29,216 bases of DNA, from contig NZ_CALAOH010000232.1 of the NCBI RefSeq assembly GCF_937926365.1, forward strand, positions 1 to 29,216, given 5' to 3'. Shown here piece by piece: positions 6,821 to 13,042 of the stretch. Position 1 is the first letter of the stretch, and each line of letters begins with the position of its first letter. Position numbers and translations under genes: made by a program. Below the pieces are notes generated by a model that was not told the DNA's origin, ran no database searches, and saw only the letters and a program-made list of their open reading frames with translations. Source of the stretch: an uncultured Azohydromonas sp. (GTDB lineage Bacteria; Pseudomonadota; Gammaproteobacteria; Burkholderiales; Burkholderiaceae_C).

Positions 6821-7852
6821 ATGAAACTCGGAGCGATCACGCTGCCGAATACGCTGTTCGTCGCCCCTATGGCAGGTGTGACGGACCGCCCGTTCCGCCA
6901 GCTGTGCAAGCGGCTGGGCGCGGGCTACGCGGTCAGCGAGATGGTCACCTCCAAGCGGGAGCTGTGGAATTCGCTCAAGACCTCGCGCCGCGCCGACCAC
7001 GCCGGCGAGGTCGAGCCCATCGCGGTGCAGATCGCCGGCGTGGACCCGGCGCAGATGGCCGAGGCCGCGCTCTACAACATCGACCGCGGCGCCCAGGTCA
7101 TCGACATCAACATGGGCTGCCCGGCCAAGAAGGTGTGCAACGTCTGGGCCGGATCGGCGCTGATGCAGGACGAGCCGCTGGCCCTTGCGATCGTCGAAGC
7201 CGTGGTCGCTGCCTGCGCCCCGCGCAACGTGCCCGTGACGCTGAAGATGCGCACCGGCTGGTGCGAGGCCGAGAAGAACGCGCTGCGCCTGGCGCGCGCG
7301 GCCGAGAGCGCCGGCATCGCCATGCTCACCGTGCACGGCCGCACGCGCGAGCAGGGCTACAAGGGCCAGGCCGAGTACGACACGGTGGCCGCGGTCAAGG
7401 CGGCGCTCAACATCCCGGTGGTGGCCAACGGCGACATCGACTCGCCGCTCAAGGCCCGGCAGGTGCTGGACTACACGAAGGCCGACGCGCTGATGATCGG
7501 CCGCGCCGCGCAGGGGCGGCCGTGGATCTTCCGCGAGGTGGCGCACTACCTCGCCACCGGCGAGCTGCTGGCGCCGCCCACGGTGCGCGAGGTACGCGCC
7601 TGGCTGCTGGAGCACCTGCAGGACCACTACGGCCTCTACGGCGAATACAGCGGCGTGCGCAGCGCGCGCAAGCACATCGGCTGGGCCGTGCGCGCCCTGC
7701 CCGGCGGCGAGGACTTCCGCGCCCGCATGAACTTGATTGAGCGCTGCGAGCAGCAGTTGCAGGCCGTGGGCGAGTGGTTCGACGAGCTCGCCGCGCAGCA
7801 CGAGCGCCTGCCGCTGGCGGCCAACGACGAACGACTCGAACTCTCCGCATGA
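6821..7852 (+). CDS. dusB: tRNA-dihydrouridine synthase DusB
   Basis: 343 residues. FMN-dependent enzyme that reduces specific uridines of tRNA to dihydrouridine, using NADPH. Family motifs are intact: VAPMAGVTDRPFRQL at residues 14-28 (flavin-binding barrel start), DINMGCPAKKV at 95-105 with C100 as the conserved proton-donor Cys, LKMRTGW and the HGRTREQGYKG block, and NGDIDS and MIGRAAQGRPWIF near the phosphate-binding loop. The pairing with fis, joined by a 4-nt ATGA overlap, is the same as in Escherichia coli and supports DusB over DusA or DusC. The ATG at 6821 has no Shine-Dalgarno sequence; the leader is pyrimidine-rich with CCTCC tracts. The frame is open further upstream, but that part is not DusB-like. 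Confidence 0.96.
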   Translation: MKLGAITLPNTLFVAPMAGVTDRPFRQLCKRLGAGYAVSEMVTSKRELWNSLKTSRRADHAGEVEPIAVQIAGVDPAQMAEAALYNIDRGAQVIDINMGCPAKKVCNVWAGSALMQDEPLALAIVEAVVAACAPRNVPVTLKMRTGWCEAEKNALRLARAAESAGIAMLTVHGRTREQGYKGQAEYDTVAAVKAALNIPVVANGDIDSPLKARQVLDYTKADALMIGRAAQGRPWIFREVAHYLATGELLAPPTVREVRAWLLEHLQDHYGLYGEYSGVRSARKHIGWAVRALPGGEDFRARMNLIERCEQQLQAVGEWFDELAAQHERLPLAANDERLELSA

Positions 7853-8112
7853 GCAAGCAACAGATCGAGGCCACTGTCCGCGAGAGCCTGGAGGAGTACT
7901 TCCGGGACCTCGACGGCGCGCAGCCCCATTCCGTCCACGAAATGATCATCGCCATCGTCGAGAAGCCGCTGCTGGAGGTGGTGATGCAGCACGCCGCCGG
8001 CAACCAGAGCAAGGCCGCCGAGTGGCTGGGCATCAACCGCAACACGCTGCGGCGCAAGCTGCTGGAGCACAAGCTGCTGGGGTCGCCGTCCTCGCCGTCG
8101 TCCTCCAACTAA
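7849..8112 (+). CDS. fis: DNA-binding protein Fis
   Basis: 87 residues. Small nucleoid protein that bends DNA and affects rRNA promoters and recombination sites. The C-terminal helix-turn-helix is clear: NQSKAAEWLGINRNTLRRKL (residues 52-71), preceded by the dimerisation region VHEMIIAIVEKPLLEVVMQH (29-48). The start codon overlaps the dusB stop as ATGA, which fixes it. After KLLEHKLL the protein continues with a Ser/Pro tail, GSPSSPSSSN, encoded by an imperfect tandem TCGCCGTC repeat. Many Fis proteins stop within a few residues of this helix. The tail is probably disordered and does not affect the DNA-binding motif. An inverted repeat element begins 4 nt after the stop. Confidence 0.94.
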   Translation: MSKQQIEATVRESLEEYFRDLDGAQPHSVHEMIIAIVEKPLLEVVMQHAAGNQSKAAEWLGINRNTLRRKLLEHKLLGSPSSPSSSN

Positions 8113-8116
8113 GACC

Positions 8117-8193
8117 CCGTTCGGGCTGAGCCTGTCGAAGCCCTGCCGCACCACCGGGCCGCAAGCCCTTCGACAAAAGCTCAGGGCGAACGG
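8117..8193. repeat. Inverted pair of dispersed repeat A between fis and purH
   Basis: Two arms at 8117-8144 and 8164-8193 are imperfect reverse complements. Both contain the core CTGAGC, a short variable T/A run and TCGAAG, bounded by CCGTTCG. A third copy lies at 10516-10542 after ruvC. The unit resembles a dispersed intergenic element I recall from many Burkholderiales genomes. The pair can fold into a long hairpin in fis-purH readthrough RNA, but no T-tract follows, so it is not a standard intrinsic terminator. Confidence 0.75.
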
Positions 8194-8222
8194 AAAACGT
8201 TTCCTCTTATCCCACTCCAATC

Positions 8223-9815
8223 ATGACCACCGCCCTCATCTCCGTCTCCGACAAGACCGGCATCGTCGAATTCGCCCGTGAGCTGCACGCCGTCGGCGTG
8301 AAGCTGCTGTCCACCGGCGGCACCGCCAAGCTCCTGGCCGACGCGGGCCTGCCCGTCACCGAGGTGGCCGAAGTCACCGGATTCCCCGAGATGCTCGACG
8401 GCCGCGTCAAGACGCTGCACCCGCGCGTGCACGGCGGCCTGCTGGCCCGCCGCGACGTGCCGGCGCACATGGCGGCGCTCCAGGAGCACGGCATCGACAC
8501 CATCGAGCTGCTGGTGGTGAACCTCTATCCGTTCGAGGCCACCGTGGCCAAGCCCGGCTGCACGCTGGAGGACGCGATCGAGAACATCGACATCGGCGGC
8601 CCGGCCATGGTGCGCTCCGCCGCCAAGAACTGGAACGACGTGGCGGTGCTCACCGACGCCTCGCAGTACGCCCAGGTGCTGGCCGAGCTCAAGGCCGACG
8701 GCAGGGTCAGCCGCGCCACGCGCTTCAAGCTGTCCGTGGACGCCTTCAACCGCATCTCGCAGTACGACGGCGCCATCAGCGACTACCTGTCCTCGCTGGA
8801 GCTGGGCGCGGAAGGGCAGCAGCCCAAGCAGAACCTCTTCCCCGGCCAGACCAACGGCCGCTTCATCAAGCTGCAGGACCTGCGCTACGGCGAGAACTCG
8901 CACCAGCAGGCCGCCTTCTACCGCGACCTCTACCCCGCGCCCGGCTCGCTGGCCACGGCCAAGCAGCTGCAGGGCAAGGAGCTCTCGTACAACAACATCG
9001 CCGACGCCGATGCGGCCTGGGAGTGCGTCAAGAGCTTCAGCGACGTCCCGGCCTGCGTGATCGTCAAGCACGCCAACCCCTGCGGCGTGGCGGTCGGCGC
9101 GGACGTGGCCGAGGCCTACGCCAAGGCCTTCAAGACCGACCCCACCTCGGCCTTCGGCGGCATCATCGCCTTCAACCGCCCGCTGGATAAGGCCGGCGCG
9201 GAGCTGGTGGCCAAGCAGTTCGTGGAGGTGCTGATCGCCCCGGGCTTCACCGAGGAGGCGCGCGCCGTGTTCGCGAGCAAGGTCAACACCCGGCTGCTGC
9301 ACATCGACCTGCCCCCGGGCGGCGACAAGCCCTGGGACCAGGGCCTGAACTTCATGGACGCCAAGCGCGTGGGCAGCGGACTGCTGCTGCAGACCGCCGA
9401 CAACCGCGACTTCGATCCGGCCGACCTCAAGGTCGTGACCAAGCTCAAGCCCACCGAGCAGCAGATGCAGGACCTGCTCTTCGCCTGGAAGGTGGCCAAG
9501 TTCGTCAAGAGCAACGCCATCGTGTTCTGCGGCGGCGGCATGACGCTGGGCGTGGGCGCGGGCCAGATGAGCCGCATCGACAGCGCGCGCATCGCCAGCA
9601 TCAAGGCCGAGAACGCCAAGCTCACGCTGCAGGGCTCGGCCGTGGCCAGCGACGCCTTCTTCCCGTTCCGCGACGGCCTGGACGTGGTGGTGGATGCCGG
9701 CGCGGGCTGCGTGATCCAGCCCGGCGGCAGCGTGCGTGACGACGAGGTGATCGCCGCCGCCGACGAGCGCGGCATCGCGATGGTGTTCACCGGCACGCGC
9801 CACTTCCGTCACTGA
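8223..9815 (+). CDS. purH: Bifunctional AICAR transformylase/IMP cyclohydrolase
   Basis: 530 residues, the usual PurH length. It catalyses the last two steps of purine synthesis: formylation of AICAR with 10-formyl-tetrahydrofolate, then ring closure to IMP. The N-terminal methylglyoxal-synthase-like cyclohydrolase domain shows ALISVSDKTGIVEFAREL, LLSTGGTAK (28-36), LDGRVKTLHPRVHGGLLA (58-75) and NLYPF. The C-terminal transformylase domain shows LRYGENSHQQAAFY (220-233), VKHANPCG (281-288) with the catalytic Lys-His pair, and SDAFFPFRDG. The enzyme is cytosolic. The ATG at 8223 follows CTCCAATC without a Shine-Dalgarno sequence; the alignment with family N-termini fixes the start. Dispersed repeats lie on both sides, and the neighbours fis and ruvC match the common Burkholderiales order. 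Confidence 0.97.
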   Translation: MTTALISVSDKTGIVEFARELHAVGVKLLSTGGTAKLLADAGLPVTEVAEVTGFPEMLDGRVKTLHPRVHGGLLARRDVPAHMAALQEHGIDTIELLVVNLYPFEATVAKPGCTLEDAIENIDIGGPAMVRSAAKNWNDVAVLTDASQYAQVLAELKADGRVSRATRFKLSVDAFNRISQYDGAISDYLSSLELGAEGQQPKQNLFPGQTNGRFIKLQDLRYGENSHQQAAFYRDLYPAPGSLATAKQLQGKELSYNNIADADAAWECVKSFSDVPACVIVKHANPCGVAVGADVAEAYAKAFKTDPTSAFGGIIAFNRPLDKAGAELVAKQFVEVLIAPGFTEEARAVFASKVNTRLLHIDLPPGGDKPWDQGLNFMDAKRVGSGLLLQTADNRDFDPADLKVVTKLKPTEQQMQDLLFAWKVAKFVKSNAIVFCGGGMTLGVGAGQMSRIDSARIASIKAENAKLTLQGSAVASDAFFPFRDGLDVVVDAGAGCVIQPGGSVRDDEVIAAADERGIAMVFTGTRHFRH

Positions 9816-9854
9816 TCGGCTGATTCCGATTCGCCGTCGCAACCGAAAGACCCC

Positions 9855-9934
9855 GTCACACCCGCGCAGGCGGGTATCCACGAACACCGGGCAGCAGCCC
9901 GACCCGCGTGGATGCCCGCCTTCGCGGGCATGAC
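9855..9934. repeat. Inverted pair of dispersed repeat B between purH and ruvC
   Basis: Arms at 9855-9882 and 9907-9934 are reverse complements at 24 of 28 positions. Each has its own small palindrome, CCCGCG-CAGG-CGGG on the left and CCCGCC-TTCG-CGGGC on the right, followed or preceded by ATCCACG or CGTGGAT. The unit resembles the widespread GTCAT-CCCGCGAA-type intergenic repeats of proteobacteria. The right arm ends 19 nt before the ruvC ATG, so the ruvC leader derives partly from the repeat. Confidence 0.75.
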
Positions 9935-9953
9935 GAGGGAATTGTCAGACCCC

Positions 9954-10505
9954 ATGCGCATCCTCGGCATCGACCCCGGCCTGCAGACCACGGGCTTCGG
10001 CGTCATCGAGGCCGACGGCCCGCACCTGAGCTACGTCGCCAGCGGCACGATCCGCACCAAGGACGCCGCGCGCGGCGATCTGCCCGGGCGGCTGAAGATC
10101 ATCTTCGAGGGTGTGCGCGAGGTGCAGTCGCGCTACGCGCCCACCTGCGCCGCCGTCGAGATCGTGTTCGTCAACGTCAATCCGCAGAGCACGCTGCTGC
10201 TGGGCCAGGCGCGCGGCGCGGCGCTGGCGGCGCTGGTGGCGGGCGACCTGCCGGTGTCGGAGTACACCGCGCTGCAAATGAAGAAGGCCATCGTGGGCAG
10301 CGGCCACGCGCGCAAGGAGCAGGTGCAGCACATGGTGATGCGTCTGCTGGGCCTGCCCTCCCCGCCCGGCCCCGACGCGGCCGACGCACTTGGCATCGCC
10401 ATCGCGCATGCCCACGCCGGCACCTCGCTGGCGGCCATGGCCGGTGCGGGCGGCGCGCTGGAGCGGCGCCAGCACGCGCTGTATCGCAAGGGGCGGGCGT
10501 ACTGA
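9954..10505 (+). CDS. ruvC: Holliday junction resolvase RuvC
   Basis: 183 residues. Dimeric endonuclease that cuts Holliday junctions symmetrically, working with RuvAB. The four acidic catalytic residues are visible: D7 in MRILGIDPGL, E69 in AAVEIVFVNVNPQSTLLLGQ, and D141 and D144 in GPDAADALGIAIAHAH. The LGQARGAALAA block and the HARKEQVQHMV block also match the family. The ATG at 9954 is the family start; the frame is also open through the upstream repeat, which would add a spurious N-terminus starting MPAFAGMTRE. A GAGGGA stretch about 14 nt upstream is a distant ribosome-binding site at best. ruvA and ruvB are not immediately downstream; the remnant and lipoprotein genes follow instead. 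Confidence 0.95.
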   Translation: MRILGIDPGLQTTGFGVIEADGPHLSYVASGTIRTKDAARGDLPGRLKIIFEGVREVQSRYAPTCAAVEIVFVNVNPQSTLLLGQARGAALAALVAGDLPVSEYTALQMKKAIVGSGHARKEQVQHMVMRLLGLPSPPGPDAADALGIAIAHAHAGTSLAAMAGAGGALERRQHALYRKGRAY

Positions 10506-10515
10506 GCACCCTGCC

Positions 10516-10542
10516 CCGTTCGCCCTGAGCTTATCGAAGGGC
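10516..10542 (+). repeat. Third copy of dispersed repeat A, after ruvC
   Basis: The unit runs CCGTTCGCCCTGAGC, TTATCG, AAGGGC and nearly matches the right arm of the pair at 8117-8193 in reverse complement. It is single rather than paired, although CCGAACG at 10547-10553 could pair with its CGTTCG start. It lies between ruvC and the CDP-diglyceride synthetase remnant, near a likely rearrangement edge. Confidence 0.7.
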
Positions 10543-10566
10543 CCGGTCCGAACGCGCTCCTCGCCG

Positions 10567-10779
10567 CTACGGCGTCCACCCGTAGCGCACGACGTGGAAG
10601 AACACCGGCGCGGCGAAGGTGATGGAGTCCAGCCGGTCCATGTAGCCGCCATGGCCGGCGATGGACTGGCCCCAGTCCTTGGCGCCCAGCGAGCGCTTCA
10701 CCGCCGACATCACCAGCCCACCCAGCACGCCGCCGCGCCTGCGCTGCGCGCACCGGGCAACGGATGCGGGCGTCGTCAT
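10567..10779 (-). pseudogene. C-terminal remnant of a CDP-diglyceride synthetase (CdsA/YnbB type)
   Basis: The 70-codon frame from the ATG at 10779 ends with about 55 residues (10734-10567) that match the C-terminus of phosphatidate cytidylyltransferase. They include GGLVMSAVKRSLGAKDWGQS, IAGHGGYMDRLDS and TFAAPVFFHVVRY, a near match to the family signature S-x-x-K-R-x4-K-D ... H-G-G ... D-R-x-D. The full enzyme is about 270-300 residues with many membrane helices and makes CDP-diacylglycerol. Those helices are absent here. The 15 N-terminal residues, MTTPASVARCAQRRR, are unrelated to the family. A strong SD sequence, GAGGAGG (10792-10786), lies 6 nt before the ATG, so a short peptide may still be translated. 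I call it a truncated remnant; a functional mini-protein is less likely. Confidence 0.75.
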
Positions 10780-10894
10780 GGCAGGCCTCCTCCCTCGTTT
10801 TGTCGGGCTGGAAGCCATCGCAGGTGATGGCGGCGTGCCGGCGTCCTCCGGTTGCGTCCTCATCGGCATCGCTGCCGCGCGCCGCGGCGCCGGC

Positions 10895-11584
10895 TCAGCG
10901 CGGCGCCGCCAGATCCATGGTCCAGTACATGCGGTAGGTGCTGGCGCCGTTGCTGACGCAGGCCACGCCCACGTGCTTGAAGGCGGGCTTCATGAGGTTG
11001 GCGCAGTGGCCGGGGCTGGCCATCCAGCCGTCCACCACGACCTGCACGGTGCCGTAGCCCGCGGCGATGTTCTCGCCCCAGGTGCTCCAGGTGTAGCCGG
11101 CCTGCGTGATGCGCGTGCCGGCGTTGCTGCCATCGGAGCCGGTGTGGCTGAAGAAGTTGCGCGAGGCCATGTCCTTCGAGTGGCGCGCCGCGGCGCCTTG
11201 CAGCCTGTCGTTCCAGGTCAGCGCCGTGGTGGGCGCGAAGCTGCCGTAGCCGCCGCAACTCGCGCCACGGGCCCGGTACGCGTTGATGCGCTGCATCAAT
11301 TCAGCCTGGAAGTTGCCCAGGCCACAGTTGCTGCCAGCCACCACGGCCATGGCGCTTTCCGTGGCAACTGCCGGGGTGATCTCGGCCAATGCCGCGGAGA
11401 GCGCCGCGTGCATCTCGACCACGGTTTCCGCGGAGGCCGAGGAACTGAGCGTGGCGGGGTTGCCGGACGCCGCTTCGTCGTCGGGCTCGCTGCCGCCGCA
11501 GGCGACCATGCCGAGAGCCATCAGCACGGCCGCCCCGGCGCCGAGCAGGCAAGTCATTGAGGATGAGGGGGAAGACGTCGTCAT
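10895..11584 (-). CDS. CAP-domain (SCP/PR-1-like) lipoprotein
   Basis: 229 residues from the ATG at 11584. The hydrophobic run CLLGAGAAVLMALGMVAC ends in a lipobox-like VAC-G with C29 as the lipidation site, so an envelope lipoprotein is likely. A Ser/Ala-rich linker (30-90) leads to a CAP domain (about 93-227): FQAELMQRINAYRARG, LTWNDRLQGAAARHSKDMAS, FFSHTGSDG, TWGENIAAGYGTVQVVVDGW, MASPGHCANLMKPAFKHVGV and the closing YWTMDLAAP. The conserved His and Glu of the CAP cavity (H135, E171, H193) are present. Bacterial CAP proteins are secreted, and their activities are mostly unknown. The start is uncertain: GTG at 11605 would add two Arg to the n-region, ATG at 11557 would shorten it, and none has a clear ribosome-binding site. 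It may be a late member of the lpxC transcript. Confidence 0.85.
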   Translation of the reverse strand: MTTSSPSSSMTCLLGAGAAVLMALGMVACGGSEPDDEAASGNPATLSSSASAETVVEMHAALSAALAEITPAVATESAMAVVAGSNCGLGNFQAELMQRINAYRARGASCGGYGSFAPTTALTWNDRLQGAAARHSKDMASRNFFSHTGSDGSNAGTRITQAGYTWSTWGENIAAGYGTVQVVVDGWMASPGHCANLMKPAFKHVGVACVSNGASTYRMYWTMDLAAPR

Positions 11585-11719
11585 GGGCCGGCAGCATCGG
11601 GCCACCGGCTTTGGTCACGATTCAGGATGCAACCCGGTGCCTGCCCCCGCAACGTCCAGCCACAACCAGCGGCTGGAAGTCGCCCGCGCTGTGAACTATG
11701 TCCAACACCCGGAGCGCCG

Positions 11720-11905
11720 CTACAGCAGCAGCGCCAGCCGCTCCAGCGCGATGACGCCGAAGAAACCCAGGCCGGCCAGCACGGTCCATTTCACGATCAC
11801 CAACCCGCGGCGGCGCCAGCGCACGTCGCGGGTGCCGATGTACATCGCGAAGCACAGCAGCCCGGCCACCAGCAGCAGCCCGAAGACGAGGCGGAAGATC
11901 AGCAT
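11720..11905 (-). CDS. Small two-helix membrane protein downstream of lpxC
   Basis: 61 residues. Two predicted membrane helices, about residues 3-22 (IFRLVFGLLLVAGLLCFAMY) and 38-59 (VIVKWTVLAGLGFFGVIALE), are joined by a short basic loop, TRDVRWRRRG. The positive loop suggests that it faces the cytoplasm with both termini outside. The ATG at 11905 is 19 nt after the lpxC stop on the same strand, so cotranscription is likely. I do not recognise a named family. Coding status is supported by the coherent hydrophobic pattern, the clean spacing and the absence of a better gene on the other strand. Confidence 0.65.
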   Translation of the reverse strand: MLIFRLVFGLLLVAGLLCFAMYIGTRDVRWRRRGLVIVKWTVLAGLGFFGVIALERLALLL

Positions 11906-11924
11906 GCGCGGTCGCGGGCGCCGG

Positions 11925-12860
11925 TCACCAGGCCCGCACGGGTTGCGTGAAGCCCTGCGGCGCCTGGCGCTCGTCCGCGAAGGTCACGATCTCCCAGGCC
12001 GACGGGTCGGCCAGCAGCGCGCGCAGCAGCTTGTTGTTCAGCGCGTGGCCGCTCTTGTAGGCGCTGTAGGCCGCCAGCAGCGGGTGCCCGGCGATGTAGA
12101 GGTCGCCCATGGCGTCGAGGATCTTGTGCTTGACGAACTCGTCGTCGTAGCGCAGCCCCTCGGCATTGAGCACGCGGGTGTCGTCCACGACGATGGCGTT
12201 GTCCATGCTGCCGCCCAGGCTCAGGCCGCGCGCGCGCATGGCGTCCACGTCCTTGGCGAAGCCGAAGGTGCGGGCGCGCGCGATGTCGCGCTGGTAGCGC
12301 CCGGAGCCCAGGTCGAACTCCACGCGCTGCCCGGTGGAGTCCACCGCCGGGTGGTTGAACTCGATCTCGAAGCTCAGCCGGTAGCCGTGGTAGGGCTCCA
12401 GCCGGGCCCACTTCAGCGCGGCGCCCTCGCCTTCGCGCACCTCCACCGGCTTGAGCACGCGGATGAAGCGCTTGGGCGCGTCCTGCTCCACCACGCCGGC
12501 GCTCTGCAGCAGGAACACGAAGCTCGCGGCCGAGCCGTCGAGGATCGGCACCTCCTCGTTGGTGATGTCGATCTGCAGGTTGTCGATGCCCAGCCCGCAG
12601 CAGGCCGACATCACGTGTTCGATGGTGTGCACCTTGGGCGCACCCGGGTCGCCGCCCGGGGAGATGGTCGAAGCCAGCCGCGTGTCGCACACCGCCTGCG
12701 CGTTGACCGGGATGTCCACCGGCACCGGCAGGTCGATGCGGCGGAACACGATGCCCGTGTCCGGCGCCGCGGGGCGCAGCGTGAGCTCGACCTTGTGACC
12801 GCCGTGCAGGCCCACGCCGACGGCGCGGGTGAGCGACTTGAGGGTGCGTTGCTTGAGCAT
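11925..12860 (-). CDS. lpxC: UDP-3-O-acyl-N-acetylglucosamine deacetylase LpxC
   Basis: 311 residues, the usual LpxC length. Zinc enzyme of the cytosol that commits the pathway to lipid A. Motifs: GVGLHGG (15-21), VHTIEHVMSACCGLGIDN (77-94) with E81 as the general base and H82 as a zinc ligand, NEEVPILDGSAASFV (101-115), KHKILDAMGDLYIAGHPL (244-261) with H245 and D249 as the other ligands, and SGHALNN (270-276) with H272. The presence of lpxC shows a Gram-negative outer membrane with LPS. The ATG at 12860 starts MLKQRTLKSLTRAVG, the family N-terminus; AAGGA lies about 13 nt upstream, and the longer open frame is not LpxC-like. It follows ftsZ after a terminator, so it probably has its own promoter, which I could not pin down. 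Confidence 0.97.
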   Translation of the reverse strand: MLKQRTLKSLTRAVGVGLHGGHKVELTLRPAAPDTGIVFRRIDLPVPVDIPVNAQAVCDTRLASTISPGGDPGAPKVHTIEHVMSACCGLGIDNLQIDITNEEVPILDGSAASFVFLLQSAGVVEQDAPKRFIRVLKPVEVREGEGAALKWARLEPYHGYRLSFEIEFNHPAVDSTGQRVEFDLGSGRYQRDIARARTFGFAKDVDAMRARGLSLGGSMDNAIVVDDTRVLNAEGLRYDDEFVKHKILDAMGDLYIAGHPLLAAYSAYKSGHALNNKLLRALLADPSAWEIVTFADERQAPQGFTQPVRAW

Positions 12861-12906
12861 GGCGCGAATTGTCCTTGAAGCCCGGTGGCCGGACGGTGCA
12901 GGGGCC

Positions 12907-12926
12907 AAGCAAAGAAAAGCAAAGAA
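12907..12926. repeat. Tandem 10-nt repeat in the lpxC leader
   Basis: AAGCAAAGAA occurs twice back to back (12907-12916 and 12917-12926), giving an unusual A-rich patch (T-rich in the lpxC sense) in GC-rich DNA between the ftsZ terminator and lpxC. It lies about 50-70 nt upstream of the lpxC ATG, where a promoter or upstream element would be expected. I see no consensus -35/-10 pair in it. Confidence 0.5.
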
Positions 12927-12979
12927 GCGCGAAGCGGGCATGAAGCCACGAGGCCGCGAGCCCGAGGGAGCCGCCAAGC

Positions 12980-13003
12980 AAAAGGGCCGCCTCGCGGCGG
13001 CCC
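12980..13003 (-). terminator. Intrinsic terminator after ftsZ
   Basis: On the minus strand GGGCCGCC, loop GCGA, GGCGGCCC forms a perfect 8-bp GC stem with a four-base loop (13003-12984), followed directly by TTTT (12983-12980). It lies 40 nt after the ftsZ stop and separates the dcw operon from lpxC. The T-run is short, so termination may be partial. Confidence 0.8.
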
Positions 13004-13042
13004 GGTTTGCAGGCAGGTTCAGGAGTGGAAAGCCTGGGACGC

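Noticed and set aside
10886..10907. GGCGCCG/CGGCGCC hairpin across the CAP lipoprotein stop codon
   Set aside because: GC-only arms are expected often in this DNA, and no T-run follows; not listed as a terminator.
11656..11676. CCAGCC/GGCTGG hairpin after the 61-residue membrane protein gene
   Set aside because: No T-run on either strand and a 9-nt loop, so it is not a convincing terminator.
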